Source of the DNA: Streptomyces malachitofuscus
Lineage (GTDB): Bacteria > Actinomycetota > Actinomycetes > Streptomycetales > Streptomycetaceae
Length of the DNA: 64,000 nucleotides
Reading direction: 5' to 3'
Assembly (NCBI RefSeq): GCF_014650055.1
Contig: NZ_BMUF01000012.1
Location: forward strand, 186,001 to 250,000
The notes below the pieces were generated by a model. The model saw only the letters and a list, made by a program, of their open reading frames with translations, was not told the origin of the DNA and did no database searches. The position numbers and the translations under genes were made by a program. Shown piece after piece: positions 1 through 8,537 of this stretch (position 1 is the first letter of the stretch; the number at the start of each line of letters is the position of its first letter).

Positions 1-1977
1 ACGCCCCTGCTCTTCAAGGGCGTCAACCGCCACGAGTGGCACCCGCGCCGGGGCCGCGCGCTGGACCTCGACACCATGCGGCAGGACGTGCTGCTGATGA
101 AGCGGCACAATGTCAACGCCGTCCGCACCTCCCACTATCCCCCGCATCCGGCCTTCCTCGACCTGTGCGACGAGTACGGGCTGTGGGTGATCGACGAGTG
201 CGACCTGGAGACCCACGGCTTCGTCGAGCAGGACTGGCGCGACAACCCCGTCGACGACGACCGCTGGACCCCCGCCCTCCTCGACCGTGCCGCCCGCATG
301 GTGGAGCGGGACAAGAACCACCCGTCGGTGGTGATGTGGTCGCTCGGCAACGAGGCGGGCACCGGACGCGGGCTGACCGCGATGGCCGGCTGGATCCACG
401 GCCGGGACCCCTCCCGCCCGGTGCACTACGAAGGCGACTCCGGCTGCCGTGACACGGACGTGTACTCGCGGATGTACCCGCCGCACGAGGAGGTGGAGCG
501 GATCGCGCGCGGCCTGGACGGCGGCAGCCGCCGCAGGCGCGAACTTCCCCTGATCCTCTGCGAGTACGCGCACGCCATGGGCAACGGACCCGGCGGGCTC
601 ACCGAGTACCAGGAGCTGTTCGAGCGGTACGGGCGGCTCCAGGGCGGTTTCGTCTGGGAGTGGATCGACCACGGCATCGAGCACCCGGAACTGGGCTTCG
701 CCTACGGCGGCGACTTCGGGGAGGAACTGCACGACGGCAACTTCGTCTGCGACGGGCTGCTGTTCCCCGACCGCACGCCCTCACCGGGGCTGACCGAGTA
801 CAAGAAGGTGATCGAGCCGGTCCGGATCGAGGCGGGCGGCACGGACGGCACCGTGCGCGTGACCAACCGGTACGACTTCGCGGACCTGTCACATCTTGAG
901 TTCTCGTTCTCCTACCAGGTGGACGGCTGGCCGACGGGGGCGCACCCGCTCACCGTGCCGCCGCTCGCCCCCGGGGAGTCGGCTGAGGTCAAGCTGCCCG
1001 AGGCTCCGGACGGCAGGGGCGAGGAGGTGCAGTGGACGGTGGAGGCGCGGCTCGCCGAGGACACGCCCTGGGCCGGGAGGAACCACGAAGTGGCCTGGGC
1101 CCAGGGGACGGTGGCCCGCCGTGCCCCGCTGCCCGCCGCGACCGGCGTGCGCCCGGCCGTCGACGGTGACCGGATCGTCCTCGGCCCGGCGGTGTTCGAC
1201 GCCCGCACCGGCGCGCCGCGCACCCTCGCCGGTGTCCCGGTCCGGGATCTGCGCCTGGACGTGTGGCGGGCGACCACCGACAACGACGACGGTGCGCCCT
1301 GGCAGTCCGACACCCGGTACGGGCTCCTCTGGCGCGAGCTGGGGCTGCACCGCATGCGCCACCGACTGGTGTCCGTCGACACGGACGACGACGCGCTGAC
1401 CGTGCGGACCCGGGTGGCGCCCGCCGGCCGGGAGACGGGCCTGCGCACCGCGTACCGCTGGACGTCCGACGGCACGCGGGTGCGGCTGACCGTGTCGGTC
1501 GTGCCGGAGGGCGACTGGCGGGTGCCGCTGCCCCGGCTCGGCATCCGCTTCGGCCTCGTCGGGGCCACCGAGGAGGACGCGGTCTTCTGGTTCGGCGGCG
1601 GCAACGAGTCGTACCCGGACTCCCGGGCCGCGTCCAGGGACCTGCTGTGGGACGCGAGCGTCCGGGACCTTCAGACGCCCTACGTGCGCCCGCAGGAGAA
1701 CGGCGCCCACGCCGATGTGCGCTGGGCCGAGGCCGGAGGCCTGAGGGTCGACGGCGAGCCGGAGTTCTGGTTCACGGCCCGGCCCTGGACCACCGAACAC
1801 CTGGACGCCGCCCGCCACCTGACCGACCTCGTCCCCGGCGACACGGTCTGGGTCAACCTGGACCACCGCCTGCACGGCATCGGCTCCCAGTCCTGCGGCC
1901 CGGGCCCCCTCCCCCGCCACTACCTGTGGCCCGAACCCACGGATTTCTCCTTCGTCTTCTCGGAGCCGCGCGACTGA
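1..1977 (+). CDS. beta-galactosidase, GH2 family (5' end cut by window)
   Basis: Hydrolyses terminal beta-galactosides. The reading frame is open from base 1, so the start and roughly the first third of a LacZ-length protein lie outside the window; 658 residues remain. The visible part opens with the GH2 motif FKGVNRHEWHP at the start of the TIM barrel. SLGNEAGTG carries the general acid/base Glu (about residue 118 of the fragment) and LILCEYAHAMGN carries the nucleophile Glu (about 188). The C-terminal half is the beta-sandwich of long LacZ-type enzymes (Bgal_small_N), including WWRATTDND-like residues near 400. The next gene is convergent. A GH43 arabinosidase lies 2 kb away, suggesting a plant-polysaccharide theme, but they are not one operon. 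Confidence 0.93.
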   Translation, partial: TPLLFKGVNRHEWHPRRGRALDLDTMRQDVLLMKRHNVNAVRTSHYPPHPAFLDLCDEYGLWVIDECDLETHGFVEQDWRDNPVDDDRWTPALLDRAARMVERDKNHPSVVMWSLGNEAGTGRGLTAMAGWIHGRDPSRPVHYEGDSGCRDTDVYSRMYPPHEEVERIARGLDGGSRRRRELPLILCEYAHAMGNGPGGLTEYQELFERYGRLQGGFVWEWIDHGIEHPELGFAYGGDFGEELHDGNFVCDGLLFPDRTPSPGLTEYKKVIEPVRIEAGGTDGTVRVTNRYDFADLSHLEFSFSYQVDGWPTGAHPLTVPPLAPGESAEVKLPEAPDGRGEEVQWTVEARLAEDTPWAGRNHEVAWAQGTVARRAPLPAATGVRPAVDGDRIVLGPAVFDARTGAPRTLAGVPVRDLRLDVWRATTDNDDGAPWQSDTRYGLLWRELGLHRMRHRLVSVDTDDDALTVRTRVAPAGRETGLRTAYRWTSDGTRVRLTVSVVPEGDWRVPLPRLGIRFGLVGATEEDAVFWFGGGNESYPDSRAASRDLLWDASVRDLQTPYVRPQENGAHADVRWAEAGGLRVDGEPEFWFTARPWTTEHLDAARHLTDLVPGDTVWVNLDHRLHGIGSQSCGPGPLPRHYLWPEPTDFSFVFSEPRD

Positions 1978-1995
1978 TCGCCGTGTCGGGCCCGC

Positions 1996-2511
1996 TCACC
2001 CCTTGGCGCGGGGCGGCGGGTCGGCCCAGTGGGCGGTGCGCACCGGCCGCCAGAACATCCGGTGGAGCAGGAGGAGGGTCAACAGCAGCAGGATCAGCCC
2101 CACGGACACGGACATCCCCACGAACATGACGTCGTCGCCGGCCGGATCGTCGTCATGGGCCATGGCGACGAGGATCGGGCCGATGAGCGCGGCCGGGAGG
2201 AGGATCCAGAAGAACAGGTAGGCCCGGATGACCTCGACGGCACGGATGCGCGACGTGCCGTGGATCTCGTACTCGGTCGTCGAGCCGCTGCCCTCGATGG
2301 TGGTCCTGCCCTCCCGCACGTAGTAGCGACGGAGCGGGGCCACCGGCAGGATGATCATCAGCCATTGCGTGGCGAAGAAGCAACCGGTCTCGTCCGGGCG
2401 GGAGTTGTACAGCAACATGGTGCCGAGCGCGTTGTAGGTCCCCAGCGAGGGCGGCCTGGCGTCCGGCGGCAGCGGGTACACGGGATCCGGCATGCCCCGC
2501 AGGATGGACAC
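1996..2511 (-). CDS. two-helix membrane protein, function unknown
   Basis: 171 residues if the GTG at 2511 is used; an in-frame ATG at 2493 (MPDPVYPLPP) is an equally good start. There is a soluble N-terminal part, then two hydrophobic helices at about residues 98-115 (YLFFWILLPAALIGPILVA) and 128-150, and a basic tail. I recognise no catalytic motif. The gene converges on the beta-galactosidase with 18 bases between stops, and lies 33 bases downstream of the PEP mutase-like gene on the same strand, so it could be the last gene of that unit. Confidence 0.65.
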   Translation of the reverse strand: MSILRGMPDPVYPLPPDARPPSLGTYNALGTMLLYNSRPDETGCFFATQWLMIILPVAPLRRYYVREGRTTIEGSGSTTEYEIHGTSRIRAVEVIRAYLFFWILLPAALIGPILVAMAHDDDPAGDDVMFVGMSVSVGLILLLLTLLLLHRMFWRPVRTAHWADPPPRAKG

Positions 2512-2544
2512 GCGGGCAGGGGACCCGTCCCGGCCGTTTCCGGG

Positions 2545-3303
2545 CTACCGGCTGAGCCTACGGATCTCCTCGTACGACGGTGTCGTGACCTCCGGGAGCG
2601 GTCGGCCCGAGCGGATCGCGGCCGCCGCCTCCACCGCCGCGCCCAGTGCCCGGCGGTACAGCAGGGAGCCGAGGCTGACGCGGCGGACGCCGAGGTCGGC
2701 GAGGTGGGCGACGGACGGTCCGGTGGGCGAGTGGAGGATGTTGAGGGGGACGCCGTCCAGGGCGCGTACCAGGCCGGCGATCCCACGGGGGTCGGTGAGG
2801 CCGGGGACGAAGACACCGTGGGCGCCCGCGTCCCGGTAGGCCTCCGCGCGGGCGAGGGTGTCGTCCGGGTCGCCGTCGCCGAGCCAGTGGGTGTCGGTGC
2901 GGGCGTTGACGAAGAGGCCGGGAGCCGCCGCGCGGACGGCGGCGATCTTCGCGGCGTGCCGGTCGGCGGGCCCGAGTCCGTCCTCCAGGTTGATGCCGGC
3001 GGCACCCAGGGCGTGCAACTCCCGCGCGAACTCGGCGACCTCGTCCGGGTCGTCGCTGAAGCCGCCCTCCGCGTCCACGGAGAGCAGCGGGGGCGCCGGG
3101 CCGAGGGCGCGGGTGAGGCGCAGGGTCTCGGCGCGGGTGGCGGCCGCGCCGTCGGGGAGTCCGGCCGCCGCGGCGACGCCCAGACTCGTGGTGCCGACGG
3201 CCCGGAAGCCGTGCGCGGCCAGGAGGAGCGCGGAGGCGTGGTCCCAGGCGTTGGGGAGCAGCAGGGGTTCGTCCGCGTGGTGGAGGTCGGCGAAGGCGGT
3301 CAT
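2545..3303 (-). CDS. isocitrate lyase/PEP mutase family protein
   Basis: 252 residues, the usual length for stand-alone members of the ICL/PEP mutase superfamily, which make or break C-C or P-C bonds in 2-oxo acids using Mg2+. The superfamily layout is clear: N-terminal PLLLPNAWDHASALLLAAHGF, then SVDAEGGFSDDP (the metal-binding acidic loop) and GAAGINLEDG. The lyase signature KKCGH is absent, so it is neither a true isocitrate lyase nor methylisocitrate lyase; substrate unknown. Its ATG overlaps the stop of the upstream DinB gene by 4 bases, indicating translational coupling. Confidence 0.85.
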   Translation of the reverse strand: MTAFADLHHADEPLLLPNAWDHASALLLAAHGFRAVGTTSLGVAAAAGLPDGAAATRAETLRLTRALGPAPPLLSVDAEGGFSDDPDEVAEFARELHALGAAGINLEDGLGPADRHAAKIAAVRAAAPGLFVNARTDTHWLGDGDPDDTLARAEAYRDAGAHGVFVPGLTDPRGIAGLVRALDGVPLNILHSPTGPSVAHLADLGVRRVSLGSLLYRRALGAAVEAAAAIRSGRPLPEVTTPSYEEIRRLSR

Positions 3304-3770
3304 GACAGGTCCCCCACGACGTCGGCGTAGTAGACGGACTCCTCGAGATGGCGGGCGAGTTCGCGGAAGCTCCAGCCCGCACCGGGTGAGTGGTCGAGCT
3401 GCTCGTCGGTGAGCGCCGCGAGGCGGTTGGCCCAGATCCTCGCCAGCCGGGTGAGGCGGCTGCGGGCCTCGTCGAGGTCCTCCGGGGTGAAGGGGGCGAG
3501 GTCGGCCTCGGTGGTGGTCAGGGAGGCGTGCCAGTGGTCGGGCTGCGTCTCCTCACCGGCGAGGCGTGCCTCCATCTCGGCGAGGTGGTCGATCAGGTGG
3601 TCGGTGACGCGGCGGATCGCCTTGTGCGGGGTGTACACGCGGCCGTCGGCGTGGACGGGTTCGCCGTTCCAGCGGATCCAGGTACCGGCCAGCCCGAGGA
3701 CGTGTTCCACCATGCCGGTGACGGCCGTGGCGGGACTGGCGGGTGCGGAGATCTGCGTGCTCTCGGTCAT
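3300..3770 (-). CDS. DinB/maleylpyruvate isomerase-like protein
   Basis: 156 residues with the four-helix DinB pattern: VTDHLIDHLAEMEARL near residue 60 and SFRELARHLEESVYYADVV at the C-terminus. In this superfamily three His residues usually bind a metal and several members are mycothiol-dependent transferases. Here candidate ligands are H58, H62 and H145, which is suggestive only. It is first in a two-gene unit with the PEP mutase-like gene (4-base overlap). The start sits 6 bases from a TAGCGT box, so the mRNA is probably leaderless. Confidence 0.75.
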   Translation of the reverse strand: MTESTQISAPASPATAVTGMVEHVLGLAGTWIRWNGEPVHADGRVYTPHKAIRRVTDHLIDHLAEMEARLAGEETQPDHWHASLTTTEADLAPFTPEDLDEARSRLTRLARIWANRLAALTDEQLDHSPGAGWSFRELARHLEESVYYADVVGDLS

Positions 3771-3776
3771 GGGGGA

Positions 3777-3782
3777 ACGCTA
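3777..3782 (-). promoter_or_regulatory. -10 box of leaderless promoter for the DinB gene
   Basis: On the minus strand TAGCGT is followed by 6 bases and then ATG (3770). The transcription start predicted from this -10 falls on or next to the A of the start codon. No Shine-Dalgarno is present. Confidence 0.6.
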
Positions 3783-3837
3783 GAAGCGGGACGCTTCGGT
3801 TCCGGCCGAAGTGTCCGTGCCCGCGGGGAGTCACGGA

Positions 3838-3873
3838 CCTGGGGCGTCCCGGTTCCGGTCGGGGCGCCCCAGG
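3838..3873 (-). terminator. hairpin downstream of the GH43 gene
   Basis: Perfect 9-bp arms CCTGGGGCG / CGCCCCAGG with an 18-base loop, about 160 bases beyond the GH43 stop on its strand. There is no T-run, as is usual for Streptomyces terminators. The 262-base gap 3771-4032 holds nothing else I can support. Confidence 0.45.
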
Positions 3874-4032
3874 GGTTCGCGTCCCTCCCCTACGAGTTCC
3901 TCGGCGGCCATGTCCCGGCGGTGTCCCGGAGGAGCGGGTTCCCCAGGTGGCCGGCCGTACTCTCCTCGTGGTGTCCGTGGTTGCCCTCACGTCCCGTCGG
4001 ACCACCGCCGGGTGTGGGCCGCGCGTCTCTTC

Positions 4033-5124
4033 TCACGCCCGCTGCCCGCTCGCCGTGTCGGCCACGGGGACGCCGAAGTCCGGGGTGCCGTCGGGCCGCC
4101 AGCCGAGCCTCTGAATGCGGGTGTGGCGGTTCGGGTCGTGCAGCGGATCGCCGTCGATCTCCTTGTACTGGCGTGCGTGGTACACGAGCACGTCGGTGAC
4201 GCCGTCCTCGGCGACCGTGAAGCAGTTGTGGCCCGGGCCGTACTGTTCGGTCGTGTCGTTGCTGGTGAACACGGGGACGGGCGACTTGGACCAGTTCGCC
4301 GGGTCCATGAGGTCGCTGTCCTCGTCGGCGGTCAGCAGCCCCATGCAGTAGTTGGCGTCGGTGGCACTGGCGGAGTAGGTCATGAACAGCCGCCCGTTGC
4401 GCTTCAGGACGTACGCTCCCTCGTTGACCGCGAAGCCGATGCGCTCCCAGGCGTACTCGGGGGTGGACAGCCGTACTTGAGGTCCTGTCAGGGTCGCAGG
4501 GCTGTCCATCTCGGAAAGCCAGATGGCGGTGTTGTTGTCCATGCCGGGTTCGTGCTGTGCCCAGGCGAGGTAGCGGGTGCCGCGGTGGGTGAAGGTGGTG
4601 GCGTCCAGGGAGAAGGTCTCCCAGGCGGTCTTGATCCGGCCCTTCTCGACCCAGACGCCCCGGAAGGGGTTGGGGTGGGCGTTCTCCAGCACCCAGATGC
4701 GGATGGCCCACACGTCCTCGGCGGGTGCGGCGGCGAAGTAGATGTACCACTTGCCGCCGACGCGGTGCATCTCCGGTGCCCAGATGTGGGCACCCATGTC
4801 GCCGGTGGGGTGCGCCCGCCACACCACGGACTCGGCGGTCCGGGACAGGCCGTTCAGCGTACGGGAGCGGCGCAGGATGATCCGGTCGTACTCCGGGACG
4901 GTGGCGGTGAAGTAGTAGAAGCCGTCGGTGTGGCGGGTGATGTGCGGGTCGGCGCGGTTGCGGACGAGCGGGTTGACGTACGGGGCCGCCTTCGGACGCG
5001 CGGCGGGGGTGGCGTGGGCCGTCACGGGCGCGGCGGCGACGGCGCCCGCGGCCAGGGCGCTCTTCAGCAGGAGTCTGCGGGCGGGTGGCGGGGGCGGTTC
5101 GGGCAGGTCGGCGGCGCGGCTCAT
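4033..5124 (-). CDS. secreted GH43 alpha-L-arabinofuranosidase-like enzyme
   Basis: 363 residues from the ATG at 5124, chosen because GAGAGG lies 8 bases upstream; an ATG at 5184 in the same frame has no such site. A Tat signal is evident: PARRLLLKSALAAGAVAAAP ending near AHA. The five-bladed GH43 propeller begins NPLVRNRADPHI, where Asp is the general base. LDATTF supplies the pKa-modulating Asp and VNEGAYVL the general acid Glu. The pattern resembles the exo-1,5-arabinofuranosidases of streptomycetes, but the C-terminal CBM42 found in some of them is absent. Probably acts outside the cell on arabinan or arabinoxylan fragments. Confidence 0.85.
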   Translation of the reverse strand: MSRAADLPEPPPPPARRLLLKSALAAGAVAAAPVTAHATPAARPKAAPYVNPLVRNRADPHITRHTDGFYYFTATVPEYDRIILRRSRTLNGLSRTAESVVWRAHPTGDMGAHIWAPEMHRVGGKWYIYFAAAPAEDVWAIRIWVLENAHPNPFRGVWVEKGRIKTAWETFSLDATTFTHRGTRYLAWAQHEPGMDNNTAIWLSEMDSPATLTGPQVRLSTPEYAWERIGFAVNEGAYVLKRNGRLFMTYSASATDANYCMGLLTADEDSDLMDPANWSKSPVPVFTSNDTTEQYGPGHNCFTVAEDGVTDVLVYHARQYKEIDGDPLHDPNRHTRIQRLGWRPDGTPDFGVPVADTASGQRA

Positions 5125-5165
5125 GCTGTCTGCCTCTCGTGGTGGAGGACGAAGGACGAGCTTGC

Positions 5166-5177
5166 TCGATATTTCGA
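5166..5177. promoter_or_regulatory. palindrome upstream of the GH43 gene
   Basis: TCGATATTTCGA, an AT-rich near-perfect palindrome 42 bases before the GH43 start in an otherwise GC-rich gap. It resembles the CGAA..TTCG operators of sugar-responsive LacI-family regulators. No such regulator is in the window. Confidence 0.35.
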
Positions 5178-5264
5178 ACATCATCTGTAATGACGAACGC
5201 CGAAAAGGTAAGCGCGTGCCGTGAGGAGGTCAACGGGTCCGGCGGGACCAATAGGAACCGCGTT

Positions 5265-6092
5265 CTACACGGGCGCGAAGGCGTGCATCTCGTCCCCTTC
5301 GGGCTGCACCACGCCGTACGTGCCCTCCGGGACGGCGTTCCAGGCGCCGGGCAGGTCGCCCAGGGGCTCGGAGACGATGAGACGGGCGTCGTCGGAGATC
5401 TCCCGCAGGAAGGCCACGTCCGGGTGGAGGGACCGCAGCGTGTCCACGCGCGTGCTGTAGAACAGCGAGCGCGTCTTCTTCCGGGTGGAGTAGCGGAACG
5501 CCCACAGGCGCACGCCGTCGGTCACCGCGACCGACATCTGCATCGGGAACTCCACGCCGTGTTCGTGGCCGACGCGTTCCACGAGGCCGGCCATCCGGGC
5601 CACGGCACCGGGCGGGTCCTCCTCGAGGCCGAGGGTCAGCGCCAGGTAGAACATCATCTCCGAGTCCGTGGACCCCTCGACGTACGGGAAGAGGGACGGC
5701 TCGACGGCCAGCGCCAGATCGCGCCGGAGCCGGTGGAACTCGGCGATCGCCCCGTTGTGCATCCACATCCAGCGGCCGTACCGGAACGGGTGGCAGTTGG
5801 TCTGCTGCACCGCCGTGCCGGTGGAGGCCCTGATGTGGCCGAAGAAGAGCGGCGAGACGACGTGCTCGGCGATCTCACGCAGGTTGCGGTCGCTCCAGGC
5901 GGGACCGATGTCCCGGACGACGGCGGGGCTCTCCTTGTCCGGCACGTACCAGCCGACGCCGAAGCCGTCGCCGTTGGTGGTCTCGACGCCCATCTTGGCG
6001 TGCAGACTCTGGTCGATCAGTGAGTGCACCGGTTTGTAGAGGATGCTGTCGAGCAGGATCGGCGTGCCCGAATAGGCGAGCCAACGGCACAT
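5265..6092 (-). CDS. class II glutamine amidotransferase (YafJ type)
   Basis: 275 residues beginning MCRWLAYSG. Removal of Met1 would expose Cys2, the N-terminal nucleophile of Ntn-type glutaminase domains. Supporting motifs are NGDGFGVGWY near 40, FGHIRASTG near 85 and CHPFRYGRWMWMHNGAI near 100-115, the usual oxyanion and glutamine-binding elements. No synthase domain is fused, so the acceptor of the released ammonia is unknown. It resembles EgtC of ergothioneine synthesis in fold, but no egt genes are nearby and MCRH is not conserved. The open frame continues upstream to 6290; the MCRW start is forced by catalysis. It lies 53 bases after the DGK-like gene. Confidence 0.88.
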   Translation of the reverse strand: MCRWLAYSGTPILLDSILYKPVHSLIDQSLHAKMGVETTNGDGFGVGWYVPDKESPAVVRDIGPAWSDRNLREIAEHVVSPLFFGHIRASTGTAVQQTNCHPFRYGRWMWMHNGAIAEFHRLRRDLALAVEPSLFPYVEGSTDSEMMFYLALTLGLEEDPPGAVARMAGLVERVGHEHGVEFPMQMSVAVTDGVRLWAFRYSTRKKTRSLFYSTRVDTLRSLHPDVAFLREISDDARLIVSEPLGDLPGAWNAVPEGTYGVVQPEGDEMHAFAPV

Positions 6093-6145
6093 GTCCACCG
6101 CCTTCCCGGCCCCGCGGGGGGGGCCGTCGTTCCCGTCGGTCCCCG

Positions 6146-7492
6146 TCACGGACCGCGCCCCGGCGTCGTCTCCCGCGGTCCCAGCGCCAACCTGGTCACC
6201 CGCAGCCACTCGGGGCCACCACTGCCCCACCGCGTACCCACTCGGCCCCGCGGGACGCGGACCCGCAGCGCTCCGGGGCGGTTCCGGCACACCACCGGGA
6301 CCGGCAGCAGCACGTGCTCACCGTCCACCCCGGCCGGCACGGCGTCCACGTCCGCCTCCACCACGACCTCCTCGGCGGTGAGCCGCAGCAGCCCGGCCGC
6401 GTGGGGGCCGCGCGCCATGCCGGCAGCCCCTGCCGCGCCCTCCACCCGCACGCCCAGCACGCCGAGCCGTCCCGAGTCCAGCCGCTCCCGGCGCCCGGGC
6501 CGCGCCGCGTCCACCGCCCGCAGGTAAGGGTTGTTGCTGATCAGCAGGGCCTGCAGCCCGTCGGCGCGCGTCCCGCCGGCCCGCATCCGCAGCCGGTTCG
6601 CCGACGGGCCGGACAGCAGCGCGGGCAGCGTCCGCAGCGTGGTCCGGATCTTGTCGTCCCGGTACTCGGGCTCCCCCACGACGGCCGCATACGTGCCGAA
6701 GGACGCGTTGTTGACGAACACCCGGTCGGCGGCGAAGCCGAGGTCGACGCGGAGTTCCACGCCGTCCGTCAGGGCGTCCAGAGCCTTCGCCGGATCGTTG
6801 CGGTCGAGCCCGAGATCGAGCGCGAAGTGGTTGCGGGTGCCGGCCGGGATCACCACGAACGGCAGGTCGTGCCGGGCGGCCACCTCCGCCACCAGGGCCT
6901 GGGTGCCGTCCCCGCCGGCCACGGCCAGCAGGTCCGCCCCGTCGCGCACGGCGTCCTCGGCGAGTGCGGCCACGTCCTGGTGGCCGCCGCCCAGCAGCTC
7001 CACGCGTGCGCCCGCCTCGCGTGCCCGGTCCGCGAGCCGGAAGCGGTCCACCTTGCCGCCGCCGGACACGGGGTTCATCAGTGCCCAGGGACGCTCGGGC
7101 GGCGGCACGGGCACCGCCCGCGTGGGCCCGGGGCCCGTCGCGGTCCGCGCCGCCCTCACCGCGAGCGCCCACAGCGCCACGGACAGCACGGCCGGCGCCA
7201 GCATCCCGCCCGCGGCATACAGTCCCAGCACCGTCAGCGGGGCCACGACGCACAGCACCGCGCCGGCGATCCGTACGGCCCCGGAGTGCGCGAGCGTCCA
7301 CCACAGGCCCACGCCCGTCAGGGCCAGTCCGGCGACACCGAGCAGGATCCAGAAGACGCTGCGCAGACCTGCGGCGATGAGCGGGACCAGTACGGCGGCC
7401 GCCAGGGCGAGGAGCGACAGTCGCGCCCATCCCGCGCCGCGGCGGCCGGTGGCCGGACGGGGGCGGCGCCCCGGCCGGCCTGCCCGGTACAT
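6146..7492 (-). CDS. diacylglycerol kinase-like lipid kinase with membrane N-terminus
   Basis: 448 residues. Four hydrophobic helices occupy about residues 25-115. From about 135 the DAGK catalytic domain follows: ALMNPVSGGGK, then AVAGGDGTQA with the nucleotide-binding GGDGT, then VIPAGTRNHFALDLG. The C-terminal beta-sandwich follows to the end. The family phosphorylates lipids (diacylglycerol, ceramide or sphingosine-like) at the membrane; the substrate here is unknown. It is 9 bases downstream of the DUF7144 gene and probably co-transcribed with it. Confidence 0.88.
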   Translation of the reverse strand: MYRAGRPGRRPRPATGRRGAGWARLSLLALAAAVLVPLIAAGLRSVFWILLGVAGLALTGVGLWWTLAHSGAVRIAGAVLCVVAPLTVLGLYAAGGMLAPAVLSVALWALAVRAARTATGPGPTRAVPVPPPERPWALMNPVSGGGKVDRFRLADRAREAGARVELLGGGHQDVAALAEDAVRDGADLLAVAGGDGTQALVAEVAARHDLPFVVIPAGTRNHFALDLGLDRNDPAKALDALTDGVELRVDLGFAADRVFVNNASFGTYAAVVGEPEYRDDKIRTTLRTLPALLSGPSANRLRMRAGGTRADGLQALLISNNPYLRAVDAARPGRRERLDSGRLGVLGVRVEGAAGAAGMARGPHAAGLLRLTAEEVVVEADVDAVPAGVDGEHVLLPVPVVCRNRPGALRVRVPRGRVGTRWGSGGPEWLRVTRLALGPRETTPGRGP

Positions 7493-7501
7493 GGTGCGCG
7501 G

Positions 7502-7939
7502 TCAGCGCTCGGAGCGGCTGCCCGAGCGTGAGACGCACAGGGCCCAGACGATGAACCCGGAGAAGGCGATCATCACGACGGACCAGACCGGGTAGTACGG
7601 CAGGGACAGGAAGTTGGCGATGATGAGGAGCCCGGCGATCAGCACACCGCCGATACGGGCCCACAGGGCTCCGCGGACCAGGCCGAGGCTGACCATTACG
7701 GCGATCGCGCCGAGCACCAGGTGGGTCCAGCCCCAGGCGGTGAGGTCGAACTCGAAGACGTAGTTCTGCGTCGTGACGAAGACGTCGTCCTCGGCGATGC
7801 CCATGATGCCCCGCAGGATGTCGAGCACTCCCACGATCATGAGCGAGACGGCGGCGAAGACCGTCAGGCCCTCGGCCCACTGCCGCTTCGCCGACGGCGT
7901 GTGTGCGCGCGCTCCGTGTGTCGGGTGTGTCGCTGTCAT
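7502..7939 (-). CDS. DUF7144 family four-helix membrane protein
   Basis: 145 residues with four hydrophobic helices (about 25-45, 70-90, 93-112, 116-135) separated by the acidic loop EDDVFVTTQNYVFEFDLTAWGW, the recognisable core of the DUF7144 family of actinobacterial membrane proteins. Function unknown. GAGG lies 6 bases before the ATG. It sits between the SHOCT protein and the lipid kinase on one strand. Confidence 0.82.
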   Translation of the reverse strand: MTATHPTHGARAHTPSAKRQWAEGLTVFAAVSLMIVGVLDILRGIMGIAEDDVFVTTQNYVFEFDLTAWGWTHLVLGAIAVMVSLGLVRGALWARIGGVLIAGLLIIANFLSLPYYPVWSVVMIAFSGFIVWALCVSRSGSRSER

Positions 7940-7966
7940 TCCATGCCTCGATTCGGTGTCGTGCGG

Positions 7967-8431
7967 TCAGCGTCCTGCGGACGAGGCGAACGGACCGTGC
8001 TGGTCCGCCGGGCCGTGGCCGCTGAGGACCAGTTCCTTCGCCCTGCGGAACTCGTCGTCCGTGATGTCGCCCCGGGACTTGATCTCGGACAGCCGGGCGA
8101 GCTCGTCGACGCTGCTGGGACGTCCGCCCTTGGCGGTCTCACGGACGTAGCTGTCGAACGCCTCCTGCTGCGCCCGCGCCTGCGCGACCTCCCGGCGCCC
8201 CATGTTCTTGCCGCGGGCGATCACGTAGACGAAGACGCCCAGGAAGGGCAGGACGACCGTGAACACCAGCCACCCCGCCTTGGCCCAGCCGCTGAGTTCG
8301 TCGTCGCGGAAGATGTCCATGACGACCCGGAAGAGCAGGATGAACCACATAATCCACAGGAAGAAGACCAGCAGGGTCCAGAAGGCGCTCAGCAGGGGAT
8401 AGTCGTACGCGAGGTACGTGACACCGCTCAT
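7967..8431 (-). CDS. SHOCT-domain membrane protein
   Basis: 154 residues from the ATG at 8431, which has GGAGGA 5 bases upstream. Two hydrophobic helices (about 8-30 and 45-68) form a PLDc_N-like segment. The C-terminal LARLSEIKSRGDITDDEFRRAKELVL is a SHOCT (short C-terminal) domain, an oligomerisation element often found at the end of small membrane proteins. It probably acts at the membrane; partner unknown. Confidence 0.85.
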   Translation of the reverse strand: MSGVTYLAYDYPLLSAFWTLLVFFLWIMWFILLFRVVMDIFRDDELSGWAKAGWLVFTVVLPFLGVFVYVIARGKNMGRREVAQARAQQEAFDSYVRETAKGGRPSSVDELARLSEIKSRGDITDDEFRRAKELVLSGHGPADQHGPFASSAGR

Positions 8432-8537
8432 CGTCGTCCTCCGTCCCGGGCGTGCGCCCGACGGGTGGTTCGGCCCCGTTCTCAGCGTCCGCTCGCCGGA
8501 CGGACACCGCCTCACCCGGGACGGGTGAGGCGGCTCC

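Noticed and set aside
889..1920. 343-codon minus-strand frame in the beta-galactosidase
   Set aside because: Antisense shadow of GH2 coding sequence with catalytic motifs on the other strand.
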